Positions 1 to 9,962 of a stretch of 64,000 nucleotides of DNA are shown one piece after another. Source of the DNA: JAOTVV01 sp039591075 (lineage in GTDB: Bacteria; Gemmatimonadota; Gemmatimonadetes; Gemmatimonadales; GWC2-71-9); contig JBDHEI010000008.1 of the NCBI GenBank assembly GCA_039591075.1, forward strand, positions 21,745-85,744. Reading direction: 5' to 3'. The position numbers were made by a program, and so were the translations under genes. The notes beneath the pieces are model-generated. The model was given only the letters and a program-made list of their open reading frames with translations, was not told the origin of the DNA and did not search any database. Numbering within the stretch: the stretch's first letter is position 1; each line of letters begins with the position of its first letter.

Positions 1-2259
<2,259 letters not shown>

Positions 2260-2375
2260 CGGAGCCCGCTGGTCTCGTGAACCGTCTATGGGGGGAGGGA
2301 AGATACGGGGATTGTGGAGCACTTGGTAGCGCGAGCGGTCGCAGGGGCTACGCGGCGAGTGCGATACCCCAACCC

Positions 2376-5153
2376 CTAGGGCTTCTCGGGCGTTGGCGCA
2401 GCCAGGAAGCCTACAGCGTGCTCGAGATCAGCATTCAGGAGCACCCGCAACACTTCGCCGTCGCTCTCTCGGGGCACGTCGATCACTTTCAGCGTTTCGG
2501 CCAAGTGTGCAAACTCGGGAAGCATTTCTGGCAACACGTTGGTGGACTGCGTGAAGAAGCGCTCCTGGAAAACCGTGTCGGGCTCGTCCGGATACAAGGG
2601 CAGGTAACGGATACCTGCTTCCACCAGGTCTTGGAAGAAATGCGTGCCGAACGACAGTTCCGGGACGTAGTTCCCTTTCTTGCGGGCTACCTCCACCAGC
2701 ATCGCGGTGTTGCTGATGTCTGAGTACGTGACGTTGACCCCCAGCTTGATGTCGCCACGGCTCCCCCACCGACCGGGTCCGATGAGCACGAATCGTCGCT
2801 TGGGGAGCATCGCGTTGAGCTTGCCGACGGCGCGCGCGACGTCCTTGAGGTCCCCGTGGCTGGCGAGCCGTCCATATCCGTCAGGATCGACGTACACGAT
2901 ATGAGAGACGGGCGGCACCCGTCCGTTGGCAACGTACCGGCGAGCCGAGAACAGGATCTTGCTCTTCGAGAGGTTCCGGGGAATAGGATCGGGTGCGTGT
3001 TCCTCGGAGCGGCTCTGGGCCCGACATTGCAGGATGTACAGGTCCGACCCGTCGCTCGCGAACTCCACGTCCACCGGCATGCCCAGCCGCTCGCTGAGCA
3101 GGGTGAACAGCGTCCGGATCTGCCGTAGGAACGGCGTCTTGCCGATCAGGCCCTCGAAGGTGACCACGAAGTGGTCGGCGGCCCAGTCTGGCTCGAGTCC
3201 GATCGGCTCGCGCAATTCGTCGCCGTGCGCGACGGAGACCAGTCGTCCTGCGAGTGGGTAGTTCTCCCCGTGCGCGCGGAGGAGTTCGTGCAAATCGATC
3301 GTCTCAAACGTGTTGGTCTCGAGGTCGATCACATCGGCGCGCTTCGGTGAGTACCGCTCGGCCTCGTCGGTGGTGACGTTCACGCGGAGTCCCGGTTGTC
3401 CGGGACTGACCAGGATGGGGTAGTCGTCACTCACACGATCGACGGCTCGGGTGCCCAGTCCGGCCACCATGCGGACGAGTCCGTCCTCACGCCGTATGCG
3501 CGGTGACCAGCGCATTTCCGCGTTGCTGAAGGCGACCCCCGAAAACGCCGGGAGGAAGTACTTTCCGATCCGCGTGCCGACGACCTCCTGGATCAGGACA
3601 CCCATCTCCTCGCGGAAGTCCAGCAGTCCTCGTTCGGTCCGATACTCGATGGGGTCCGGCCCGAACACGGAGGCCCAGATTTCGGCCACGGCATCCTGGA
3701 GCGCCTCGAGTCGCTGCTGCTTGGTGCCCTGGTTGGCCAAGAACAGGCTCTTGTACTTCCCCGAGAACGACGACCCCGCTCGATCCTCGAGCATCGACGA
3801 GCTGCGCACGATGAGTGGCCGGTCGTCGAAATCGTCGAGCACGGCGGACAGGCCTTTGGTGATCTCCGAAGTGAACCGCGAGTTCTTGAAGAACTGGATA
3901 ACGAACGGGTAGTCGCGACGCACCCGATCGATCGGCATGTACTTGCGGTCATAGACTTCGTTCAGGCCGTTCGATTGGATGAAGTCCAGTATGCCATCCG
4001 ACGCCACGTACCAAGTGCGGGGGAACTTGACGTTCCGGAAGAGGTCGGCGTACTCGGTAGCGGATCCCACAATCTTCTCCGCCTGGAACAGCCCGGCAGC
4101 CTTACCGCCGAGTTTTCCCTGGCTTCGAGGCGGATAGACGACGCGGGGCATCAGATCGTAGAAATCCCTGACCGTCACGTGTTTCTTGGCCACGTTGATG
4201 AAGTCGAGCTGATCGAGGAACACTCGCCGCAGGAGCCCCACCTTGATGCTGGTGCGAAAGGCGAGCGAGAGCTGGGATTCGTCGACTGATGCATTCCGAT
4301 AGCGGAGCACGGCGTCGCCGATCTCGTTCATGGTGGTCGCCTGGTTCTCGAGACCATGGAGCAGGAAGACGCACTTGTCTTCGTTGATCCACGACTGAAT
4401 GACCGAGACGATTTCCGTCTCGCTCAGGTGGCGGCCGGCCAGTTCGAACGTCCGCTCCACGAGACTTGGCGTGGGGCGCAACGCGTGTCGCTGCTGTGGT
4501 CGGTTCTCGTCCCACCCCGCGTGCACGCCCCGGGTGCTCGGCAATTCCTCGTGCAGCAGCTTGCCCGCCTCTTCGATGCCGGTCCAGCAGAGGTGGCGGA
4601 CCATCCTGCGCGTGATGCGCTTGAGAAGCTCTTGGTCGGTTCGCATCAGAAACTCGACCAGCACCCGCCACGATCGTCGCTCGCGACTGGTGAGTTTCGC
4701 CACGACCCGCTCCCAGCTCTCTCGGTCCTGGCGAAGCCCCCGCTGCATTGCCCAGAGAGCAATGCGCTCCGCGATGGCATCGATGAGCCGCCGTTCCTCC
4801 TTGAGGAACGGACCTTCGTAGAGTGCCGGTCGTTCCTCCCGATAGGACACGGCGACGCTCCCGGTGATCTCTCCCTGCACCCGGATGTCTGTCTCCAAGG
4901 TCCAGGGGGTCGAGACGTGATCGTCCGGCTGATACGTGTTTCGGCCCATGGTAATCCTGGCCTGGCAGATGTCCGGGTACTTCCAGCCGGCCGGGATGAC
5001 CAGGATCAGCTGATTGAAGACATCCGTTTCTTCATGTGCGGCCTGCCTGCTGAGGATCTCGTCGATCCGGTAGAGGCAGTTGAGTTCCTTGGCCCGCTCC
5101 TGCAGGTCTTCCAATAGCTGTTCGGCGGACCGGTCAGGATTGATCACGCGCAC
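2376..5153 (-). CDS. PEP/pyruvate-binding (PPDK N-terminal, ATP-grasp) protein with N-terminal GAF-like domain
   Basis: The first ~150 residues look like a GAF-type sensor (ELNCLYRIDEILSR at the start, WTLETDIRVQGEITGSVAV in the core). From about residue 347 the chain matches the nucleotide-binding domain of pyruvate phosphate dikinase/PEP synthase (GGKAAGLFQAEKIVG; RSSSMLEDRAGSSFSGKY near 450). The C-terminal part has GPGRWGSRGDIKLG near 790 and FGTHFFQDLVEAGIRYLP near 836, instead of the phospho-histidine and PEP domains of true PpdK/PpsA. The phosphoryl acceptor is therefore unknown. An ATG at 5258 is in frame but overlaps the upstream gene by 86 nt and gives a low-complexity leader; GTG 5153 (or 5147), just after the upstream stop, is preferred. 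It sits in a gdh - ATP-grasp - ATP-grasp - kgd cluster. Confidence 0.85.
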   Translation of the reverse strand: MRVINPDRSAEQLLEDLQERAKELNCLYRIDEILSRQAAHEETDVFNQLILVIPAGWKYPDICQARITMGRNTYQPDDHVSTPWTLETDIRVQGEITGSVAVSYREERPALYEGPFLKEERRLIDAIAERIALWAMQRGLRQDRESWERVVAKLTSRERRSWRVLVEFLMRTDQELLKRITRRMVRHLCWTGIEEAGKLLHEELPSTRGVHAGWDENRPQQRHALRPTPSLVERTFELAGRHLSETEIVSVIQSWINEDKCVFLLHGLENQATTMNEIGDAVLRYRNASVDESQLSLAFRTSIKVGLLRRVFLDQLDFINVAKKHVTVRDFYDLMPRVVYPPRSQGKLGGKAAGLFQAEKIVGSATEYADLFRNVKFPRTWYVASDGILDFIQSNGLNEVYDRKYMPIDRVRRDYPFVIQFFKNSRFTSEITKGLSAVLDDFDDRPLIVRSSSMLEDRAGSSFSGKYKSLFLANQGTKQQRLEALQDAVAEIWASVFGPDPIEYRTERGLLDFREEMGVLIQEVVGTRIGKYFLPAFSGVAFSNAEMRWSPRIRREDGLVRMVAGLGTRAVDRVSDDYPILVSPGQPGLRVNVTTDEAERYSPKRADVIDLETNTFETIDLHELLRAHGENYPLAGRLVSVAHGDELREPIGLEPDWAADHFVVTFEGLIGKTPFLRQIRTLFTLLSERLGMPVDVEFASDGSDLYILQCRAQSRSEEHAPDPIPRNLSKSKILFSARRYVANGRVPPVSHIVYVDPDGYGRLASHGDLKDVARAVGKLNAMLPKRRFVLIGPGRWGSRGDIKLGVNVTYSDISNTAMLVEVARKKGNYVPELSFGTHFFQDLVEAGIRYLPLYPDEPDTVFQERFFTQSTNVLPEMLPEFAHLAETLKVIDVPRESDGEVLRVLLNADLEHAVGFLAAPTPEKP

Positions 5154-5172
5154 CGTCCTCGTCGGCGAGTGC

Positions 5173-6927
5173 TCATGTACGGTACCATACTGCACCACGG
5201 CCGGACCGGCCGTCCACCTTGACCAGCAGCGGGCCCGCAGTGCGGATGTGTCGGACAAACTCCGTTTCGGCGACGGCCTCGTTCCCGTCGAGCCACTGCC
5301 AGTCGATTCCGGGCGCTGTGTCGTGAGGCACCGAGAAGTAGCTCACCTGGAAGCTCGAGATGTTGTGGAAGAAATGCGAGCCCTGGCTGGCTTCGATCAT
5401 CATGTCGGGTCGGGTGGCCTCTACGATGGCCTTGGCCCCGCAGATCTGCCCCCATTTCACGGGGATCCCGAGCCAGGGATCTGCGCTTCCCCATCGGCCA
5501 AAACCGATCAGCAGGTAGGGGCGGTCCTGATCCAACAGTCCCGCATTCATCTTTTCCAGCTGCTCGCCAACCGTGCGCGTGTGACGGGTCTCGAACACCG
5601 CAGGCTTCACGTAGACCACGTCCTCGATGGTCTCGACGACGCCGTTGCCCATCACGTGGCGCGAAGCGAGCAGCACGTTGGGGGAATCGAGCTCGCTCTC
5701 GTCAACGTGGACCTCTTTGTCGGGCACCACCATCGGGCGGATTTGCAGAAAACCGAGGTGTGGCTTGGAGCCGGCAGCTTTGGGGAAGGTCATCGCGAAT
5801 TCAATTTCGACGTCACGCCCCGTGGCGCTCTCGCAGGAGTCGAGGAGCGAGCGGACCACCGAGTTGAGCGGGTACTGCTCGTGCAGGAGCAACGGGGCGA
5901 AGTTGAGAATCCGTGGTCCTGCGGTCCCGACGCCTGGCGTCACGCGGTCGGAGTCGGCGACGTATGTCGACGCCGAGTAGCGCAGGGTGCCGTCGTACTC
6001 CGCCTCACGAAGGCCCGCCTGAGCCAGATACTCCGTTTCGGCCATGGGGTCGTACGGCGGTGCCTTCCCGACATTGATCGCCCAGAACTCTCTCTGGGTC
6101 ACGGCGAGGAGGTCTCTCGGCGAGCTGTAGGGCGGTGGGGATTTGGGCCTGGCGGGCGAGTAGGAGTAACACAGACCCCCGTCGACGATGGTCTTGCCGA
6201 GGCCCAGGGCCAAATCGACCACGCCCTCGTCTCGATCGGCGCCGCCTGTAGGATAGAAATTGAACGAGCGCGCGACCCCTGAGACATCGGGGTAGAACCG
6301 GTCGCCGTGCCGTTGGCCCACCACCTCCTGGAGGATCACGGCCATCTTCTCCTCGCCGTCGGGCGTACGGGATGACCGGCGATAATCGCGGGCCGATTTG
6401 AAGAAGGTCGAGGCATAGACGAACTTCAACGCCTCCACCAGCCGCTGGAATCGAGTGGTGCTGTCTGGCTGGTTGTTCGGCGTCATCTTCGTCTCGTAGA
6501 CGCCGGCGAAGGGGTGGAGCAACGCATCCTCGAGCAGGCTGGAAGAGCGCACCGCGAGTGGCGCGCGGATCAGATCCGCCAGTGTCCGCAGATCGCCGAG
6601 GATCTCTGTCGGAAGGTCCCCCTGCTGGAACGCGTGGGCGATGCGCTCGTCGAGGAGGTCGGAGGAGGCGATCTCGCCGAGGTGGTTCCGTTCCAGGAAC
6701 GCATCGAATACGTCCGTCGCCACCACGGCAAACCTGGGAATGCCGACCTCGATCTGGGCGTCGGTGCGGGGTCCGAACCCCGCGTGCAGCATCTTCCGAA
6801 CCGAGACGAGGCCCCGGGCCTTTCCACCGATCTCCCCGTGTCCAATGCGTCCCGGAGTGCCGTCGGATCCGAAGGCATCCCGGTCGAACGGGGAGAGGTC
6901 ATGTCTGTTCCGAGCGTATCGGTCCAT
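5173..6927 (-). CDS. Second PEP/pyruvate-binding (ATP-grasp) protein, paralogue of its neighbour
   Basis: 584 residues. The ATP-grasp half begins with GEIGGKARGLVSVRKML near residue 35 and carries RSSSLLEDALLHPFAGVYETK near 120, as in the PPDK N-terminal domain. The C-terminal part repeats the neighbour's unusual block: LLIGFGRWGSADPWLGIPV near 472 and QGSHFFHNISSFQVSYF near 512. There is no GAF-like domain and no swivelling phospho-histidine domain. It begins 19 bases after the glutamate dehydrogenase stop and ends just before the next ATP-grasp gene, so the three are probably co-transcribed. The reaction is unknown; a kinase or ligase role with pyruvate, PEP or another acid is inference from the fold. 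Confidence 0.83.
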   Translation of the reverse strand: MDRYARNRHDLSPFDRDAFGSDGTPGRIGHGEIGGKARGLVSVRKMLHAGFGPRTDAQIEVGIPRFAVVATDVFDAFLERNHLGEIASSDLLDERIAHAFQQGDLPTEILGDLRTLADLIRAPLAVRSSSLLEDALLHPFAGVYETKMTPNNQPDSTTRFQRLVEALKFVYASTFFKSARDYRRSSRTPDGEEKMAVILQEVVGQRHGDRFYPDVSGVARSFNFYPTGGADRDEGVVDLALGLGKTIVDGGLCYSYSPARPKSPPPYSSPRDLLAVTQREFWAINVGKAPPYDPMAETEYLAQAGLREAEYDGTLRYSASTYVADSDRVTPGVGTAGPRILNFAPLLLHEQYPLNSVVRSLLDSCESATGRDVEIEFAMTFPKAAGSKPHLGFLQIRPMVVPDKEVHVDESELDSPNVLLASRHVMGNGVVETIEDVVYVKPAVFETRHTRTVGEQLEKMNAGLLDQDRPYLLIGFGRWGSADPWLGIPVKWGQICGAKAIVEATRPDMMIEASQGSHFFHNISSFQVSYFSVPHDTAPGIDWQWLDGNEAVAETEFVRHIRTAGPLLVKVDGRSGRGAVWYRT

Positions 6928-6946
6928 GGCGGCAGCCGGAGGGTGG

Positions 6947-8236
6947 CTATCCCTGGATCCAGCCGCGGTCCCGACACGCTCGGGTCACGCGATCGACCGC
7001 GATGACGTACGCGGCCGTACGCGTGAAGAGCTTCCGTTTGCGGGCGAGCTCACTGACGGCGACAAACGCCGCCGTCATCTTGACGTCGAGCTTGCTCAGC
7101 ACCTCGTCTTTGTCCCAATAATAGTTGGAATTGCTCTGCACCTGCTCGAAGTAGCTGCACGTCACCCCGCCGGCATTGGCGAGCAGATCGGGTATCACGA
7201 AGATCCCGCGTCGTTCGAGTGCCGAGTCGGCAGCTGGCGTGGTCGGTCCGTTGGCGCCTTCGACTATGATCCTGACCCGTTTGCCTATCCGGGACACGTT
7301 GTCTTCGGTGATCTGGTTTTCGAGGGCTGCCGGGATCAGGATGTCGACGTCCTGCTCGAGCCACGCCTCGCCCGGCAGGATCTCGTAGCCCAAGTCCTGC
7401 ACCCTGCGCTTGTCGATTCCACCGAACCGGTCCGTAACACCGAGCAACTCGTCCAGATCGATGCCCTCCTTCCGACGGAAGGAGTAGCTGGCCTGGTCGG
7501 TCTGATCCCAGCAGGAGACGCAGACCGTACGGCCACCGATCTGGCTGTAAAGCCGAATGGCGTTCTGCGCGACGTTTCCGAATCCTTGGACACTGGCGGT
7601 GGTATCGTCCGGCCGGATGTCGAGTTCCTTGAGCGCTTCGCGCAGCGTGAACACCAGACCGAAACCGGTGGCCTCCGCCCGGCCCTGTGAGCCACCCACC
7701 CCGACCGGTTTTCCTGTGATGAAGCCGGGCTGCTTGGATCCGTGGATCGCCTCGAACTCGTCCAGCATCCACAACATGTGTTGTGCAGAGGTCATCACAT
7801 CCGGGGCGGGCACGTCGAGGTGAGGGCCCATGTTGCGGCCCATGCAGCGAACATAGCCGCGACACACGGTCTCTTGCTCCCTGGCGCTCAGGTTGTGCGG
7901 GTCGCACACCACCCCGCCCTTGGCCCCACCGAGTGGGATGTCGACGACGGCGCATTTCCACGTCATCCACATTGCGAGAGCCCGGACCGTGTCGAGGGTC
8001 TCCAGCGGATGAAATCGTATGCCGCCCTTGCACGGTCCCTTGGCGTCGTTGTGCTGGACCCGGAATCCTCGGAAGATGTGGACGCGCCCGTCATCCATCC
8101 GAGCCGGGATGGCGAACGTGAACTCCCGCATGGGGTAGCGCAGGAGATCGCGCGCAGACGGATCGAGATTCAGCAGTTCGGCGACCCCATCGAACTGCGC
8201 CTGAGCGATGTCGAAAGCGTTGTACGATCTGGTCAT
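6947..8236 (-). CDS. gdhA: Glutamate dehydrogenase (Glu/Leu/Phe/Val dehydrogenase family)
   Basis: 429 residues, the usual length for bacterial NAD(P)-dependent glutamate dehydrogenase, which interconverts glutamate with 2-oxoglutarate and ammonium. The substrate-binding half shows FRVQHNDAKGPCKGGIRFHP with the conserved lysines and DIPLGGAKGGV. The Rossmann half has SVQGFGNVAQNAIRLY. NAD versus NADP preference cannot be told. ATG 8236 is chosen; a TTG at 8296 would add 20 poorly conserved residues. No strong Shine-Dalgarno is seen upstream. Its product feeds the kgd reaction encoded downstream on the same strand, a sensible pairing around 2-oxoglutarate. Confidence 0.92.
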   Translation of the reverse strand: MTRSYNAFDIAQAQFDGVAELLNLDPSARDLLRYPMREFTFAIPARMDDGRVHIFRGFRVQHNDAKGPCKGGIRFHPLETLDTVRALAMWMTWKCAVVDIPLGGAKGGVVCDPHNLSAREQETVCRGYVRCMGRNMGPHLDVPAPDVMTSAQHMLWMLDEFEAIHGSKQPGFITGKPVGVGGSQGRAEATGFGLVFTLREALKELDIRPDDTTASVQGFGNVAQNAIRLYSQIGGRTVCVSCWDQTDQASYSFRRKEGIDLDELLGVTDRFGGIDKRRVQDLGYEILPGEAWLEQDVDILIPAALENQITEDNVSRIGKRVRIIVEGANGPTTPAADSALERRGIFVIPDLLANAGGVTCSYFEQVQSNSNYYWDKDEVLSKLDVKMTAAFVAVSELARKRKLFTRTAAYVIAVDRVTRACRDRGWIQG

Positions 8237-8430
8237 CTGCAGAGTCCGGCCGACGCGATGGTCGGAACGCGAACCTTTCCTTTCTGGAAGTCCCAAGCCC
8301 CCCTCATCCCCACCCGGTGCTGCAGCGAGGTGCCTGAAATGTAATAGGGTCTATCGGTTACGGCGTTTCGCGCCGGTTGGGGGCCGGCCGGGAGATTGGA
8401 CTGGGGGAAGGCGGCAGACCGAGCGAGGAA

Positions 8431-8460
8431 TTGAAAATCTATATGATTATCATATATATG
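8431..8460 (+). promoter_or_regulatory. AT-rich promoter with overlapping 17-bp palindrome
   Basis: TTGAAA (8431-8436) is followed at 16-17 bp by TATATA/ATATAT, a plausible sigma-70 promoter in an otherwise GC-rich stretch. Overlapping the -10 region is a palindrome at 8440-8456 with 8-nt arms TATATGAT and ATCATATA around a single base. The predicted transcription start falls at or next to the ATG at 8467, so the mRNA may be leaderless. A palindrome over the -10 box is the usual place for an autorepressor operator. Confidence 0.6.
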
Positions 8461-8466
8461 TTATTC

Positions 8467-8958
8467 ATGACACTCGGTCAGTTTGCCGTTGCGGTCGGCG
8501 CACCAGCGCGCTGGGTCCAGAACGCGTATCAGGCGCTGGGCATACCGGCGCGATACACGGAGGATCTTGCTCGGCGTCTGAGCTTTGCCCGCACGGTGAA
8601 GGCTGCGTGTGGGATGTCGCTGCGGCAGGCGTTCCCGCTGGCGGAGGAGGCGCTGGCCCGGTGGCCGCAGCATCGTACGTGGGAGCTCGCCGGCCCGGAT
8701 GGCGTCGTCCGCATGACCCTCGATCTGGAGCGGTTCCTGTCCGACTGTACCGTGCGACTGTCGCTCGCGCGATGCTGGTATGCCGAAAAGCGGCGAGGGC
8801 GACCACCGAAAAAGCGCCGGCGCGGCATCGCGTGGGCCAAGTGGTACGGCGTGGACATTTCGCTCCTCGAGGCGTCGTTACGGTTGACGCCCGAGCAGCG
8901 GCTCAAGCGATTGGATGAGGCGGTGGAGTTCTTCCGCAAGGCGCGCATTCTCCGATGA
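8467..8958 (+). CDS. Putative DNA-binding antitoxin-like protein with AT-hook motif
   Basis: 163 residues, no confidently recognised family. The N-terminal ~60 residues (MTLGQFAVAVGAPARWVQNA, then LARRLSFARTVKAA) resemble a helix-turn-helix of the kind found in small regulators. Residues 109-120 (RRGRPPKKRRRG) contain an AT-hook core, RGRP. The C-terminus (DISLLEASLRLTPEQRLKRL) is a helix pair often seen in proteins encoded next to MNT-type nucleotidyltransferases. The stop overlaps the start of the next gene as ATGA, typical of antitoxin-toxin pairs. ATG 8467 is chosen because it lies at the predicted transcription start; in-frame ATGs at 8458 and 8443 fall inside the promoter. The regulatory role is inferred. 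Confidence 0.6.
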   Translation: MTLGQFAVAVGAPARWVQNAYQALGIPARYTEDLARRLSFARTVKAACGMSLRQAFPLAEEALARWPQHRTWELAGPDGVVRMTLDLERFLSDCTVRLSLARCWYAEKRRGRPPKKRRRGIAWAKWYGVDISLLEASLRLTPEQRLKRLDEAVEFFRKARILR

Positions 8959-9443
8959 CGCTGTTCCAGTCCCAGATCGATGCGCTGGTGAGAGCGCCTG
9001 TCCGGTTCGTGGTTGTCGGGGGCGTGGCGGCTGGGCTGCACGGGATGGCGCGTGCGACCTTCGACCTCGATATCTGCTATGACCCGGCACCGGATAATCG
9101 CGGGCGCCTTGCGGCCGTGCTCGCGGAGTGGAACGCCTATCTCCGCGGTGTGGAAGCCGACTTGCCCTTTGTCATGGATGCCCGGCAGCTCGAGATCTCG
9201 CCGGTGATGACACTCGCGACGTCGTTGGGGGATCTCGACGTCATGGACCGCGTTGAGGGGGTAGGGGACTTCACAGCTGTGCTCGCGAATTCGGTCGAGA
9301 CAATCGTTGGTGATACACGATTCCGGATTCTGGACCTTCCCGCGCTGATCAAGGCCAAGCGTGCGGCGAACCGCCAGAAAGACCGCGGGCAGCTGCCGGA
9401 GCTGGAGGCGTTGTTGGAAATGAGAGGGCAGATGAACGGTTAG
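8955..9443 (+). CDS. Nucleotidyltransferase-fold protein (toxin-like, MNT/AbiEii-related)
   Basis: 162 residues. VVVGGVAAGLHGMARATFDLDI (residues 19-40; Gly22-Gly23, Asp37, Asp39) matches the GG...D.D core of minimal nucleotidyltransferases, and RILDLPALIKAKRAANRQKD is the usual C-terminal helix of this group. Relatives include toxins that transfer nucleotides to tRNA or to a partner protein, and aminoglycoside-nucleotidyltransferase-like enzymes. The start overlaps the upstream regulator gene by 4 nt, so the two are translationally coupled. The TAG stop (9441-9443) is contributed by an octamer repeat unit. A toxin role is inferred from gene pairing; substrate unknown. Confidence 0.72.
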   Translation: MTLFQSQIDALVRAPVRFVVVGGVAAGLHGMARATFDLDICYDPAPDNRGRLAAVLAEWNAYLRGVEADLPFVMDARQLEISPVMTLATSLGDLDVMDRVEGVGDFTAVLANSVETIVGDTRFRILDLPALIKAKRAANRQKDRGQLPELEALLEMRGQMNG

Positions 9444-9464
9444 GCGGTTGAGCGGTTAGGCGGT
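9435..9464. repeat. Left arm of the 30-bp inverted repeat (octamer array)
   Basis: Octamer units of the GCGGTTAG type, one variant GCGGTTGA; the array runs on to 9467. The bases equal the reverse complement of 9899-9928 without mismatch. The arm includes the TAG stop of the nucleotidyltransferase gene. Confidence 0.9.
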
Positions 9465-9529
9465 TAGATGGTACCGCGGGCGCGGATTTGCATGACACCC
9501 GTCAAGCACTGGCGGTCATGTTTCCAGTC

Positions 9530-9907
9530 ATGGCGCCGTACGAGCGATTCGAAGCCTTCCGCCTCTGTCACGAGCTCGCACTGATCGTCTATCGGGAGAC
9601 GACGTTCTTTCCGAAGGCTGAGCAGTACGGTCTGACGTCACAGGCTCGAAGAGCCGCATTCTCGGCCGCCGCCAACATCGTCGAGGGATCAGTGAAGCGG
9701 GGCGCAGCTGAATTCCGCCGCTATCTGGACATCTCCCTCGCATCATTGGCCGAGTTGGGTTACGTCATTCGCCTCGCGCACGAGCTCAGTTTGCTGGATG
9801 GCGACCAATTTGGGCAAATCGGTGCCGCCCATACTGAAGCGAGCAAGGCAACCTGGGGTCTCTACGCCTCGATGCGCCGCCAGTCGGCCCAGAAGCCGAC
9901 CGCCTAA
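9530..9907 (+). CDS. Four-helix-bundle protein (S23 / 23S rRNA intervening-sequence protein family)
   Basis: 125 residues. YERFEAFRLCHELALIVYR, then YGLTSQARRAAFSAAANIVEG and YLDISLASLAELGYVIRLA, match the TIGR02436 four-helix-bundle family. Family members are encoded by 23S rRNA intervening sequences and also as stand-alone genes; the structural relative Avd serves diversity-generating retroelements. The molecular function is not established. ATG 9530 is chosen because the family begins at the F-x-A-F motif; an ATG at 9518 and a TTG at 9488 are also in frame. The TAA stop (9905-9907) lies in the right arm of the inverted repeat. No reverse transcriptase or variable repeat is nearby. Confidence 0.85.
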   Translation: MAPYERFEAFRLCHELALIVYRETTFFPKAEQYGLTSQARRAAFSAAANIVEGSVKRGAAEFRRYLDISLASLAELGYVIRLAHELSLLDGDQFGQIGAAHTEASKATWGLYASMRRQSAQKPTA

Positions 9908-9962
9908 CCGCTCAACCGCCTAACCGTTAAACCGCTCAACGGCCTAACCGCCTACCCGCCTA
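9899..9962. repeat. Right arm of the inverted repeat plus further octamer units
   Basis: 9899-9928 is the perfect 30-bp reverse complement of 9435-9464. Degenerate CCGCCTAA units continue to about 9962. This block carries the TAA stop of the four-helix gene on the plus strand and the TAG stop (9954-9952) of the VWA gene on the minus strand. Confidence 0.88.

Larger units (their letters stand above)
9435..9928. mobile_element. Putative IVS-like cassette: four-helix-bundle gene between 30-bp perfect inverted repeats
   Basis: The 30 bases at 9435-9464 are the exact reverse complement of 9899-9928. The 434 bases between them hold one gene, for a four-helix-bundle protein of the 23S rRNA intervening-sequence (S23) family. 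Classical IVS elements have the same plan, an ORF between arms that pair in RNA, but lie inside 23S rRNA; no rRNA is here. Calling it a mobile unit is inference; no target duplication was recognised. The arms are built from the dispersed octamer, so recombination between repeats is an alternative. Confidence 0.45.

Noticed and set aside
9435..9928. Insertion sequence or diversity-generating retroelement
   Set aside because: No transposase or reverse transcriptase is present and no template/variable repeat pair; only a four-helix-bundle gene lies between the arms.
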